A DNA stretch of 64,000 bases from Chrysomallon squamiferum (Eukaryota; Mollusca; Gastropoda; Neomphalida; Peltospiridae), in contig CM022665.1 of assembly GCA_012295275.1 (NCBI GenBank), forward strand, positions 30,994,957-31,058,956, in the 5' to 3' direction. The notes under the pieces were generated by a model. It did no database searches. It saw only the letters and a list, made by a program, of their open reading frames with translations, and had not been told where the DNA came from. Position numbers and translations under genes: made by a program. Of this stretch, positions 26,988-38,800 are shown in pieces. Within the stretch, counting starts at the first letter, position 1, and each line of letters begins with the position of its first letter.

Positions 26988-27827
26988 ATGACGTTTGGGG
27001 GGAGACTGATGCTTATTATTGTAACTGTAGAAACAACATCTCTTCCCAAATGTAAGTACTATATTATATTTCATTTTGAGTTATTCTAACCGTATGTGGT
27101 ATTTTCATTTATACTTCAAAGGAATTCATATTATGTAGTTTTTAAAGTATTGAATTGTTTACGTTTAGTTTGTGAAGAGGTTATAGATCCTGGTGATGAC
27201 TGTGACCTATTAGTGAGAAGGTACGCCTATGACGCCAATTCCGGGCGGTGCAAACGCTTCAAGTTTTCGGGATGTGGTGGAAACCAGAACAATTTCGAAT
27301 CAATGCGTATCTGCACGCAAACGTGCACCTGTTTCGCACCTCGCGACGAAGGCGATGCCGTCTGCGTTAGAAACGAAACCACGAGATACTACTACAACCC
27401 TGAAACAGGCAAATGTCAAACATTTCAATATCTTGGCTGCAACGGAAATCGCAACAATTTCCTGACCGAATCAGAGTGCAAGAACAAATGCATTTGTCAA
27501 CGGCCTTATGATGCTGGCGAATGCGCAAAGATTTCATCAAACAGAAACGAAACCGTCTATTATTTCGACAGAAGAACAAACCGATGTCGTAAGGGTTTAT
27601 ATGGTGGTTGCGGCGGCAACCAAAATCGCTTTAGCACTCTGGAGCAGTGTAAAGAGTTTTGCGTTTGCACCATGGCACCAATGGTTGGCCCCTGTCTGGC
27701 TTATTTTCCAAGTTACTTTTTTAACAAAACATCTCATTTATGTGAAACTTTTGTGTATGGAGGGTGCGGAGGAAACGGAAACAGGTTCCGGCTGAAAGCA
27801 ACTTGCAATAACACATGCAATTATTAA
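26988..27827 (+). CDS. Secreted protein with four tandem Kunitz (BPTI) domains
   Basis: Predicted secreted Kunitz-family serine protease inhibitor of 240 residues. Exon 1 (26988-27051) begins at an ATG and encodes a hydrophobic N-terminus (RLMLIIVTV core) that looks like a signal peptide. It ends at a perfect GTAAGT donor. The 117-bp intron ends at TTTAG, and exon 2 (27169-27827) carries everything else. The spacing C-x8-10-C-x15-20-C-x7-C-x12-C-x3-C is repeated four times: residues 23-74, 76-129, 131-186 and 188-238. All 24 Cys are present. The GGCGGNxNxF-type motif is clear in domains 1, 3 and 4. The residues after each second Cys (P1 in BPTI) are Asp, Val, Ala and Leu, so trypsin-type inhibition is not expected. 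Adjacent domains are separated by a single residue. Four N-glycosylation sequons are present (NET, NET, NKT, NNT). The exon 1 call is less certain than exon 2. Specific target and tissue cannot be told. Confidence 0.85.
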
Positions 27828-27904
27828 TTGTGAGATATGAAATAGAAGTGTTGACATTTATATCAAATTTATTATGGCTATACTATTCAATTAATTATAA
27901 TAAT

Positions 27905-27910
27905 AATAAA
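27905..27910 (+). terminator. Candidate poly(A) signal of the Kunitz gene
   Basis: AATAAA lies 78 bases after the stop codon. It is inside an AAT-rich run, so the match may be fortuitous. Confidence 0.4.
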
Positions 27911-28706
27911 TAATAATAATAATAAAAAAAACCACCTATCTGTTTTTATTTATTTAGAAAATGGGCATAATATTAATGAGTTATGATTCTGTTCGTCTTT
28001 AATATCAACCTTACGCATATATACATACATACATCTACAAAAAAGATATTACTGAGAGACATAATTATAAAACAAATCGATATTTAGGTACACATATACT
28101 TTCTAACAACACATTCTTCACTCAGAATGAACAAGTATATGTATGTATTGAGTTACGTTATAATAATAATAATATATTATGCAGTAAAATGTTTCAGTCG
28201 TTTTATGATAAAACAGACCATTATATATATCATCCGAGATACCATGAATCTGAGGAGAGGTCTCCAAACTACGACATGCGAATAGTCGCAGAGGATATGT
28301 GAGACAAATTCAGTAATGGGGGATGCAAAAAGTAAAAACAATATTTGTACAGAAGGCCACTTGAAGAATGATAATCATCCTCGGCCGACATTCAGAAACG
28401 ATCCCGAATCATTATTATTATTATTATTATTATTTTCAAAAATCATAATTTTGCATTATATTTTATCCAATTAAGACACTGTGCACATTCCGCTCACATG
28501 TTAACTAATACTGAAGCTCTCTGACATGGTATTTGGAAATGGATACACATCAACCAAATATTTTCTCCAAGGGGTACGGTTAGACATTTTTTGAAAACCT
28601 CTGTATTAGAATGTGTCATGAATAGTCAGAAGGATTTGTTTTTTAAAAATTGCATCTTTGTATGAATGATTCATAGGCCATTTGTATATATTCTTACATT
28701 TGAAAC

Positions 28707-28752
<46 letters not shown>

Positions 28753-28904
28753 TGTCTAAGTTGTAGGATTATGTCTAACAAGTTGAAGTAATTGAATTAT
28801 AACTTTCACAAAGTTGCATGCCAATAATTTTGCATTTTAAAATCAACGTTTTGTAGAAGGAAAATTAGAAATCCAAGGATAAATTTCAAAACATTTATCA
28901 ATAA
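27911..28904. other. Intergenic DNA between the Kunitz gene and the repeat array
   Basis: AT-rich sequence with an (AAT)n run at 28706-28751 and a TTA run near 28410-28432. No gene seen. Confidence 0.6.
28706..28751. repeat. (AAT)n microsatellite
   Basis: About 15 AAT units. Confidence 0.95.
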
Positions 28905-29450
28905 ATACCTACAATAAACTCATAGCTGGTAATTACCGAGATCTTCGGAAATACCGACAACAGTTTAAAAATATTTATATTGAATAAATTCACAATCACC
29001 GACAAAAAATTCAAAACCGATTACCTGTAATAAATTACAAATTACCAACTACAAATTCAGAACTATCGATAACAAATTCATAATTACTGATCACAAATAC
29101 ATAATTACCAATAATTTCAGAAATACTTACAATTAACTCGTAAATTATTATGCATATTAATTTAAAACTGGGCAACAGACAACTTCAGAAATACCGACAA
29201 CAAATTAAAAAATAATTAAGGAGAATAAATTCATAATTACCTATAACAAATTTACATTTACCAACAACAAATACATAATTACGGACAATTTCAGAAATAT
29301 CTACAGCAAACTAGATGCAAAACATGAACATAATAAATTCATCAACAACAAACTAAAATCAATAAATAAAATATATTTATAAGAAATAAATTCAGCATTA
29401 CCTGTTACAAACTCAGAATTGCTGATAACAAATTCATAACTGCATACAGA
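28905..29450. repeat. Degenerate tandem array, ACCGACAACAAATTCATAATT-like units
   Basis: Roughly 20-bp degenerate units with the core ACCGACAACAAATTCATAAT recur across more than 500 bp. A longer similarity, CAGAAATACCGACAACA, appears at about 28946 and again at about 29185, which suggests a higher-order period near 240 bp. Copies of the core in the opposite orientation follow at 29600-29670. It is a decayed satellite-like or foldback element; no family can be named. Confidence 0.65.
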
Positions 29451-29599
29451 GTTAAGTATAAGAACATTTATCCCTGCATTTCTAATTTCGTTCCAATAAT
29501 TTATGAAACGCTGATTTTTACATGTACCTTTGGAAAACCTTTCAATTATTTTGACTAGGTATATTTCTACAGCTTTTACCTATAATTTGACGCTGTTGG

Positions 29600-29670
29600 T
29601 CCTTGTCGGTATTTAACGGTTGTTGTCGGGTTCTGTCGGTTATTGTCGGTTGTTATCGGTTATTTCCGTT
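29600..29670. repeat. Inverted TTGTCGGT units
   Basis: Five or six copies of TTGTCGGT/TTATCGGT are spaced about 10-14 bp apart, the reverse complement of the ACCGACAA core to the left. They end about 160 bp before the symplekin start codon, so they may lie in its promoter or 5' UTR. Confidence 0.65.
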
Positions 29671-29832
29671 CAAAAATGAAAGAAAAAATATGGTGGATTC
29701 ATGATATTGAGTTAACATTTTGGGATACATACTTTTTGCAAGCAATTACATTGGGATTGTTTTTTTTACTTTAGTTAATACATTGCTTTACTGATCCCAT
29801 AGTTGTGTAATAACTGCATATATTAATAAAGT

Positions 29833-32800
29833 ATGGCGACTGATGATGAAAGCAGACGATCTACAGCGGCCCAGTTTTTCAAAGATGAAGACGCCGCTGC
29901 AAATGAATCAATGTCGCCTTATGACAGGGTTTGTTGTTTTGTTTTAATTATGTGTTATTACAACAGACAAAACATGTTTTTGGCAGTTACTATACTAAAT
30001 TTAAAACATAAAACATTTTAAACACTGTACCATCATATAATCATTCATGCAGATGTGAGGCAGAGTCAAAAAGCGAAAACAATCAGGGAATCACTGAATC
30101 AGTAAAAAATAAAAAATATAAAAATGAAAATGCATGAAATATCCCACTGGGACAGCTACAAGTTGCATTTTTCACTTTTTTGTTTTTGTAGTGAAAGCAT
30201 GTTCTCATAGATGCTGTTAACTATAACTTTGTAATGAAATCACTGAATGATCAATCAGCTACAAATAGTGAAATACACAAAATTAGTCTTGTCAAATACC
30301 ATAATCATTACCAGTTGTTATTAATACCATTTTACTTACATTCATTATTGCATGAAACGTGTTACCTTAAACAGTACATATTATTGGCATTATTTTACAG
30401 GCACCTTCAGAATAGTATTATGCAACTAATATAAATCTAGTTTTTGACTAGTTAAATAAAATAATAGTAACATTTAAATAGTAAAATAATTTTTTTATTA
30501 TTATTATTACATTGTTTTTTTCCTGTCTCACCCTTACCAGGTGGTTGAATTACTGAATCAGGCAGCTCTTGCTCAAAAAGATGGCCAGAAGATAAACTAC
30601 TTGAGACAGGTAATTTAGGAGATAAATATTCTAAAATTTTGTTATTAATGTAGATTTTGAATCATTTAAATATAAACACATTTGTAAGGTTTTTATCATT
30701 ATGAAATTTAATTACCAGTAAAGACCAACTGAATCAATATTAACTTGTAGCATTCAAATATTTAAGCTTTGACAACTGAAGTAAATTTTATTTCTACTAT
30801 TTAAGTTATATGCAAAGCATTTCACTTTATAGACATTAAAAGAATTCAGCTACTGTGGAATAATTACTATTTAATTACCAGTTGATTTGATTTTTTGAAA
30901 AACAGAACACATTAGTATTAGATCAAACAATCCATTTCCAGATACTTGCTTTATTGCATTTTGTTTTCAGGTTCAAGAGTTAATAATTCATAAGGACCCT
31001 ACAATGCTGGACAATTTTTTTGATGTAAGTAGATAATGTCTGAAAGCTTATGTTTATTTGGTCTAAGAGTAAGATTAACAGATATACCTTCTGTTCAGAT
31101 ATTATAACATAATTAAAAATAATACAAAAGAAACAACAACAAAAAACCCAGATTGGCTATCAGAATTTATATCATGTTAACCTTTTTATTTTTAATGATA
31201 ATTTTATTCGTGGTTAACATTGAGTTTGTTATTTTTAATATTTATTTTAATATTATTTATGATGTACTCAGCAGTTTATCCCATTGTTTATTTATGTATA
31301 CATAGTAATAATCATTATGAAATATAAACACTGAAATATAAAGAGATTTTCTTCATTTTATTTTTTTTATTTTTTTATTTTTTTTCAGGAACTCCTTGCC
31401 TTTCAGAGTGATAGATCTCCAGATGTGAAAAGATTCATCATTAGCTTTATGGAAGAAGCTACGTATGACAGACTTAAGCTATTCTGAAAACTAATTGATA
31501 CTGAAAATGTCATACAGTTGGAATCTGATTTGAAATTTAATATTTTACATAATTTCATGTTTTTTAAAAACAAAATTGTATTACTTGTTTTTTAATAATT
31601 TATTTTTAGTTATATTTATTATAATGTTTAAAAAAGATAATAATTTTACAGTTTTCAGTTATATTTATTAAAAAAAAAAATTTTTATATTAAAATAATCT
31701 GATCTATTTATTTCCAGTAAAAAGGATCCAGAAGCTCTTCCAAAAGTTCTGCCAAGTTTGAACATTTTGTTGTCTGATGAAAATGTTAATGTTCAAAAGA
31801 AAGTTATATTGGTGCTTGTTCCCATGTACAAAAACACATTACAGGTAATTTGAGATAAATATATATATATTAGTGTTAATCACTGACATAACATAAGCAG
31901 TTTATTGGTGTTTAACTAGGTACTGGCAATCTAGCCGGTATAACTGGTCAAAGCTGTTAAAAGTTCAGATTTTGTCCATTTTCCTCCACTTCCAAATCCC
32001 TTCTCTAAACCCTTCCATAAAAAACAAATACATGTAACTAAAGATCATTATGTGCTCTTTTAAATGGTGTTGTTGTTCTTGTTGTATGTTAACTCAGTTC
32101 TTTGTATGAGAGTGTTAAATGCGGTGGGGGTAAACACAGTTTGGTACACATGGTCAGCAATTAACAACATGGAGTAAAAAGTCCTAAAATAGGATTATTT
32201 TACAAATGCCTGGCTTGTTTTTGCGAAAATGGCTTCAATGTTATTTTTAGCACAGATAGGATGGTCAAAGTTCAATCTTTCTAACTGTGAGCATGTCATC
32301 GCTGGTAGTGGTTTATATCAAAAGTTGTGTCCAAAAATGTACTTTTTCATGCCTTCAAAACAATTTTGAAAAGAAATGGCTGAAAATAAAACCTATGTTC
32401 ATGGGATCAAATGAAAGATCATTCAGTTACCTTTCAAACAATGGTCAACACTACGGTGTGTCTTCTTTGGCAAAAAGAAGCTCCTCATTTAAAAGTAGCA
32501 CGTACTTAGTGAAATTGCCATTACGTTACGTTTTCGCTGTAGATTTTATGTACAGCTACAAAGGTCTGGCACTGTTTAAAATGATTATAGTTATATATTG
32601 TTTATATTTTTAATAACTTGTTGGCTGTATGTTTTTCTTCAATGTTCCTACTTTTACACGTGTAGCGAAATCGCGTTCTCGAATTGACATTATTTTGCCA
32701 ATTACTATCTTCCATTTAAAACCGTCGATTATTTTGCTTTCAAAATTCTTGCGATAAAGGGCAAATTAAGAATCGTAAACATAACAAACTATACTACATA

Positions 32801-35800
32801 ACAGAACAATGTGTTCAGAGGTATCAATGGAATGCTGAATAAAAATCAAATCACTTTTTTAAAATATAAAATCATAAATTGATCAGTTCTAAAACATTAT
32901 TTTTGTTTGTTGATAAGCTCTATCACAGAAAATTACAACAATTATTAGATGATACATAACTTTGGTTTGCTGTCAAATCACAGCAAGTTAGGAGCTAAGA
33001 AAATTCTTTTATGTTTGCTTCAGATGACAGACTTAAAACACCTGTGTCTTTTATTGTCTCTAGTCTCATGATTACATATATTTTATTGTCCCTAATTAAT
33101 ACCTGCAACACCTTTCTGGAGTTGACTCCAAGGATTAGCTGAGTATTGCAAAGGATTATGGTTAAACATCAAATGCTTGTAGTCCTTTTATGTAACAGTT
33201 ATATATATGTGATATATACACATCACATTATCTTAACTTATTACTACTAATTATTTAATAGAGTGAAAATTCAAGCTGCTTATGTAACTAAAGTTGTGCT
33301 GTTAAAAAACTGAAAAGGTAATTTTTTTTATGGGCTTGGTTCAAGTATGTCATTTGAAAGATCTTGATAGATTGTTCACAGCACAGTTTGAATTTGTCAG
33401 ATAAGTCAAAAACTGAAACAACAGTGTCTGTTTGCACTTTTAGTCATTCTGCCATGTGTCATTTTGAAGATTTTGGCATGTTTAGCATGTTATTGTGAAC
33501 ACACATACAAACATACAGGTCTGGAAAAAAATTGAGCTCATTTAGCAAGTTGGTCTCATCACTCTTGTTGATATTCAGCCTTTTGTGTCAATTACTTTTC
33601 AAACTACAGTTGGCCAAAGTAGCCCTTTCTGCTAAGTAGCCAAAATAGGGCTGAAAACCAATCAAATACCTGTCACACTGATTTGCATATATCTTCCGAA
33701 CTGCTGGAGATAGAGTCATATTTATTTTATTTTTTTCATTCTTTTTGCTACATTATGTGAAATTAAAATCAGAAAACATTTGCCTGCTGGTACCTAGTTT
33801 AACAGAATACTTTGATGTGAAAATGCAAGAGAAAATCAAGTGAAGTTTGATGTGATTAATTTGTTAGACAGAAACATGTCACACTTTTGCTTAATTGTTT
33901 ATAAAATAATTACAGACTAGCAATATAAGATATTCTTAGTAAACATAATAGGATCTTTCTCATTACATTTAAATTATTTCAGGTGAAAGATGTTTTAATT
34001 ACTGCTCTGATACGCATTTCACATCATTTGAAACTGGTGAGGTGCTCATTGCCAAAATCATGTTCATGTAATTTTCTGTTACCTTGTTTCAGTGGTTAAA
34101 CAAGGCTAAAAGTCCTTCTCCAGAAATGACAGCCTCTTGGGAACAAATTCACACCCTTAAAAGTCGTCTGTATGATATGCTTGACTCAGAAAATGATGGG
34201 TAAGAAACCAGTTGAAAGATGTTATATTCTAAAACAAACATTTATTTTAGCAATAATTTAAAAAAAATATATATTATTATTTAAATTTTGTTGTTGTACT
34301 GACAGATAATCAGTTTATAATACTGTGATCATGTAATGACAGAATATAATTATTAATGTTTCTGGCAACCACGTATATAAGAGGTGAATAAAATGTGTCA
34401 TTCTAATTACAATAACTTAATGCCAACTAATGTTAAAACTATCTCCATCAGCGCAGAATTTACATTTCAAAAATACATATATCAGCACATTTTTTTCTTT
34501 TCTATTTTAGAATACGAACACATGTTGTTAAATTTCTGGAAAGTTTAGCTTTGGTATTGACCAAAAAATCACCAGTAAGTAATTTTCTTGTAGTAAAATG
34601 GCCAAATTAAACCTTTCTATCTGGTATGCCTTGTCAATATTTTTAATGTATTAACATTCATTTAATTATTCTTTTTTTTTTCTTCACAGTTACTTTTGCT
34701 AATAAGAGATATTTTTGCTTGGACTAAAAATGTTTATCCATTGAAGTGTAATAAAGGTTGATAAAAAATATGAAGAAAAAGTTAAAAACTTACTTAAACA
34801 AATGTTGACCAAACACATGTCGTAATCTTTTTTGAATGGCAGGTGGACAAATATTTATCATTATGTTGGATAATGTTAAAAAAAATAAAAATAAATGCAG
34901 ATACTGAAAACACTGAATATCCAAAAACAGAACCAAAAAATTAGTCACATTTTAATTCATAACTGTTCATATTTAATTCTAAGTTTTGTTTTTGAGATTT
35001 ACAAAAACATTTTAAAGGTATTTTGCATGTTATTATTATTTATATATTTTTTACATGTATTGCAGGACTCTGAAATTCCCAAGAAACAAGACAATGACTT
35101 TTCTCTTGACTTGGTAGCTGAGGGTCGACATTACCTCAAATTAAAGAAACTTGAAGATCAAGGACGAAAAACATTTGAGACTCTGATTAAATTTCAGTCA
35201 TCACCACATATTTCAAGGTAATGTAATTTTTTTTATTTCTGCCAGCCAAGTTGCATTTACAGCTGAAAAAATTGTTATCAGATATTTATTTTTTTTTTTT
35301 TTTTTTTGAAATATTTTAAGCAAATTGTCTGTCGCTTACAGTATACATGAAAATTGCTGTTAATTATTTTTAATTGTTTATTTCAGCATCAACCTGATGA
35401 CTGTAATGGGTGCTTTGACAAACATAGCTAAACAAAGACCAGTTTATTTTGATCAGGTTGTCCAAGGCTTTGAGGCACTCCATGGTGAGATACTGATAGC
35501 TATAACATTTCTTTTTACTGTTTTAATTATTTTCAGTTTGTACTAATGGGTAAAATTTTCATTTAGAAAATATATTTTTTAATATTTGTTTTAAATTCTG
35601 GGGTAACATTATTACTTGAATCTACTAAAATTAATAAAAACCACTAAACATGATGTAGAGGAATATTATGAATATTTTTAATTATGATTTTTATATATGT
35701 TGACACTGAGTAAAACTGAATTTGTTTCCAGTAAACCTGCCTCCAACACTATCAAAGTCACAAGTAAGTAGTGTGAGGAAAAACTTAAAGATGCAGATGA

Positions 35801-38800
35801 TGTCACTGTTGAAACATCCTGCCTCTGTGGACTACCTCACTCAGATTACAACTCTACTCACAGATCTGGGAGCCAGTCAGTCAGAGGTAAGAGCACCAGT
35901 AATCATGTATGTGTCTGTTATTGTCTGTCTCTGTGGTTTCATGGGCATGTTATTAAATTAATAAATCAGAGTTTTCATTCCAATTTAGTTCGGTATTGGT
36001 ATCATTAAATATCCTTTACTGTAAGAGAAGCTTTTGTTTTCTTCAGTTTTTTTGAAAATTTATTACTGAAATAAAATGACTAATTTTTAAACTAAGTAAA
36101 TGGTAAATTTTAAATTGTTAATTTACAATATTTTATCAGATAAACAAGAACATGCCAAAAATAGAAGAATCTAGAAAACGAAAACAGGTTGAAGAACCAT
36201 CAACTTCTGCAGCCAACAAAAAAGCAAAGGTATGTATCATTTCTCATCTTTCTTAGAAAATAAATTAAAAGAATATTTAATTTTTCTTTGATTCAAAATT
36301 GTCAGACATAAAATACTTTGGTATTGAAGGAACTACGAAGTTTGAATCAATGGATATCCGTAATTATTTCAGTAATAATAACATATATTAAAATATAATT
36401 AATTTTCAATAATAAAAAAAATTATTTAATGATAAGTAACTAACTTACCTTTACTGACATTATTTTAGCCTAATTAAATATTCTTACTGAGAGGTAAACT
36501 TAAGTTTATTTTTGTAAAGGTTATGTTTCTGCAGTATAAACATATGCAAGATTAGTTAGTGGTAAATAGCCATTTAAGTAGTAAATTCTTAGTAATAAAA
36601 ATCTTTTATTTGGATAGTTTACAAATACATCTCTATTCCTTTTCTTTAAAGAAAACAAATTAAACCATTTTTCCATCATTTAGGTGGAGATAATAGATGA
36701 TGATGATAAAGAAGATGATGATGTAGGTGATGCTGCTAGGACTGACAAATCTAAGCCAACAGGATCTCAGAAACAGACAGCTATAGACATTACAGCTGAA
36801 GATTTGCTCCCTAGACTTAGTCCACAGCATGTTGCTGATCTTGTGTTGTTAAGTATGGTAAGTGGATTGTGACATTCATTATTTACGATGCAATATGTTA
36901 GATGTAGTCAGGCCTAGTCCATTTTCTAGAAGTTAGCATGTTTTTTTAACTGTTAAATAACATCAGCAAAGATCTTGTGTTGTATATGGTTCTATAAACA
37001 TGTAAATAAAACACAGAAAAAACTAAATTTTATGTAACATCTGTTTCTAAATTACTAAAAGATTTGTTGTATTTAAAAAACTTCATGGTCATATTTAAAT
37101 TTTAGCCAGTGATGTTTTTTAAAGATTTTTTATTTTATTATAAATATTTCTATTAATATACTTCTAGCAGAACATAAAGACAGCCACCCAAGTTTTAAAC
37201 ATCTGTACTTCTAATATATATATATATATTAATGTTTCTTTTTTTATCTTTTTATATTTACCTCGTCAGGTAATGCTGCCAGATACAATGCCAGCACATT
37301 TTCAATCTACATATACTCCTATAGCAGCTGCAGGCACAGAGGCCCAAGTAAAGCACATGGCACGACTGTTAGCAACACAGTTAACAGTGGCTGGCATGGG
37401 TAAAGGACTAGGAGAATTAATGAAAACAGTAAGTGGTTTTTAATTATATCTTGGTGTTAGCAGTTTCTTAATATCTAATTTGTTTTTCAGCTTGTATTTT
37501 TAAAAAGCTGAAAACATACACTAAAATTGAGTTACCTGCTTTCTTATTATGAAAAATGTGCAATTATCTTTGAGAGCTGGCATTACTGTCAAAATTTGTG
37601 CTTAATTTTTATAGTTTGAGCAAGTTTGAGCTGCGGAATATTGATACATTAAAGTAATGTGAAAATAAATTTTTGTTTATTTAGGCTATGGAGACCCCAG
37701 CAGAAGAAACAGGAGCAACTCCTACAAGTGGTCAACCAACATCACCAAAACATATTATTCAGACTTTAGTAGGCTAGTATTTTTATTTGGCTTTATATTT
37801 TAAATATTGGGAAACACAAAATAAACTCTGTAAATGTCTTAGACACTAATCTATGTCCAACTGTGTACTGGCAGATGTTTAATTCATGTAATAATAAATT
37901 AGAATTGATGTCATTTTCTCTTTTTCATTTTAAATTTACTCTTTGTTGCAGGTGGCACAGTTGAACAGTTTGAATCTGAATCTGACTTTAAGAAACCAGA
38001 TATGCCAGTTACTGCAGCAGTAAGAACATTTTGAATTCCAAAATCTAAATTCTTTTCTGTTACTCTTTAGATAATTACTTTTAAGTGTTTGTTTGAAGAA
38101 CTAAAAATTGGTGTTATTTATTTAAGTATATTGTTGGTACAGAATAAGGACTTCAGTATTTCCATTCTGCCCAGTGTATCCACGTTTGGGTATTTTAATT
38201 TTTAATTTTGTTAATGAAGGTTTACAGTAGCACATTACCAAGTTAAGTATTTTATACATTTTTAATTTTTAGATATATTAAAACACATGTTAGAAACATA
38301 CATACTAATAAATAACATTGAATGGATGTTTAGGTGCCTCCAAGGAAAGGTGTTATTCGACAGTTTAAGCTGTCTGGTGTAACCAGACCTCTTGAAGAGG
38401 AACAGTTGAATGAGATGACCATTTCAACTGTTAAAAGAATATTCCATTCAGACAGTGAGTATAGTTTTTAATAGATATTCACAGATAGATAGATAGATAA
38501 ATCAAAATCAAAAATGCAATAGAAAAAAGACCATACAGATTCTAAAATAATTAATAGCATTTTTTATATATCTACTTATCATTTATTATGATTTTAACTC
38601 TGAGGAATGGGGATTTTAAAAAAAATAAAAAAGAAGAAAAAAAAATCTATGTGTTTTGTGTATGTTCTTTATCTTCAATTCAATAGTTTAGTTTTGTAAA
38701 AATATTAAATATATATTTTGTTTTTCTAATATAGAAATTGCTACACTGGGCAATGTACCAGGTGCTAGAGTGAAAATTCTTTCCAGTCTGACAGCACAGT

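Noticed and set aside
27096-27168. Starting the Kunitz protein at the in-frame ATG at 27096
   Set aside because: The resulting N-terminus is a poor signal peptide, whereas an upstream exon with a perfect GTAAGT donor and matching phase gives a better one. It remains a fallback.
32287-32613. 108-codon frame in symplekin intron 5 as a nested gene
   Set aside because: No family match that I can see and no supporting signals; probably transposon-derived or chance.
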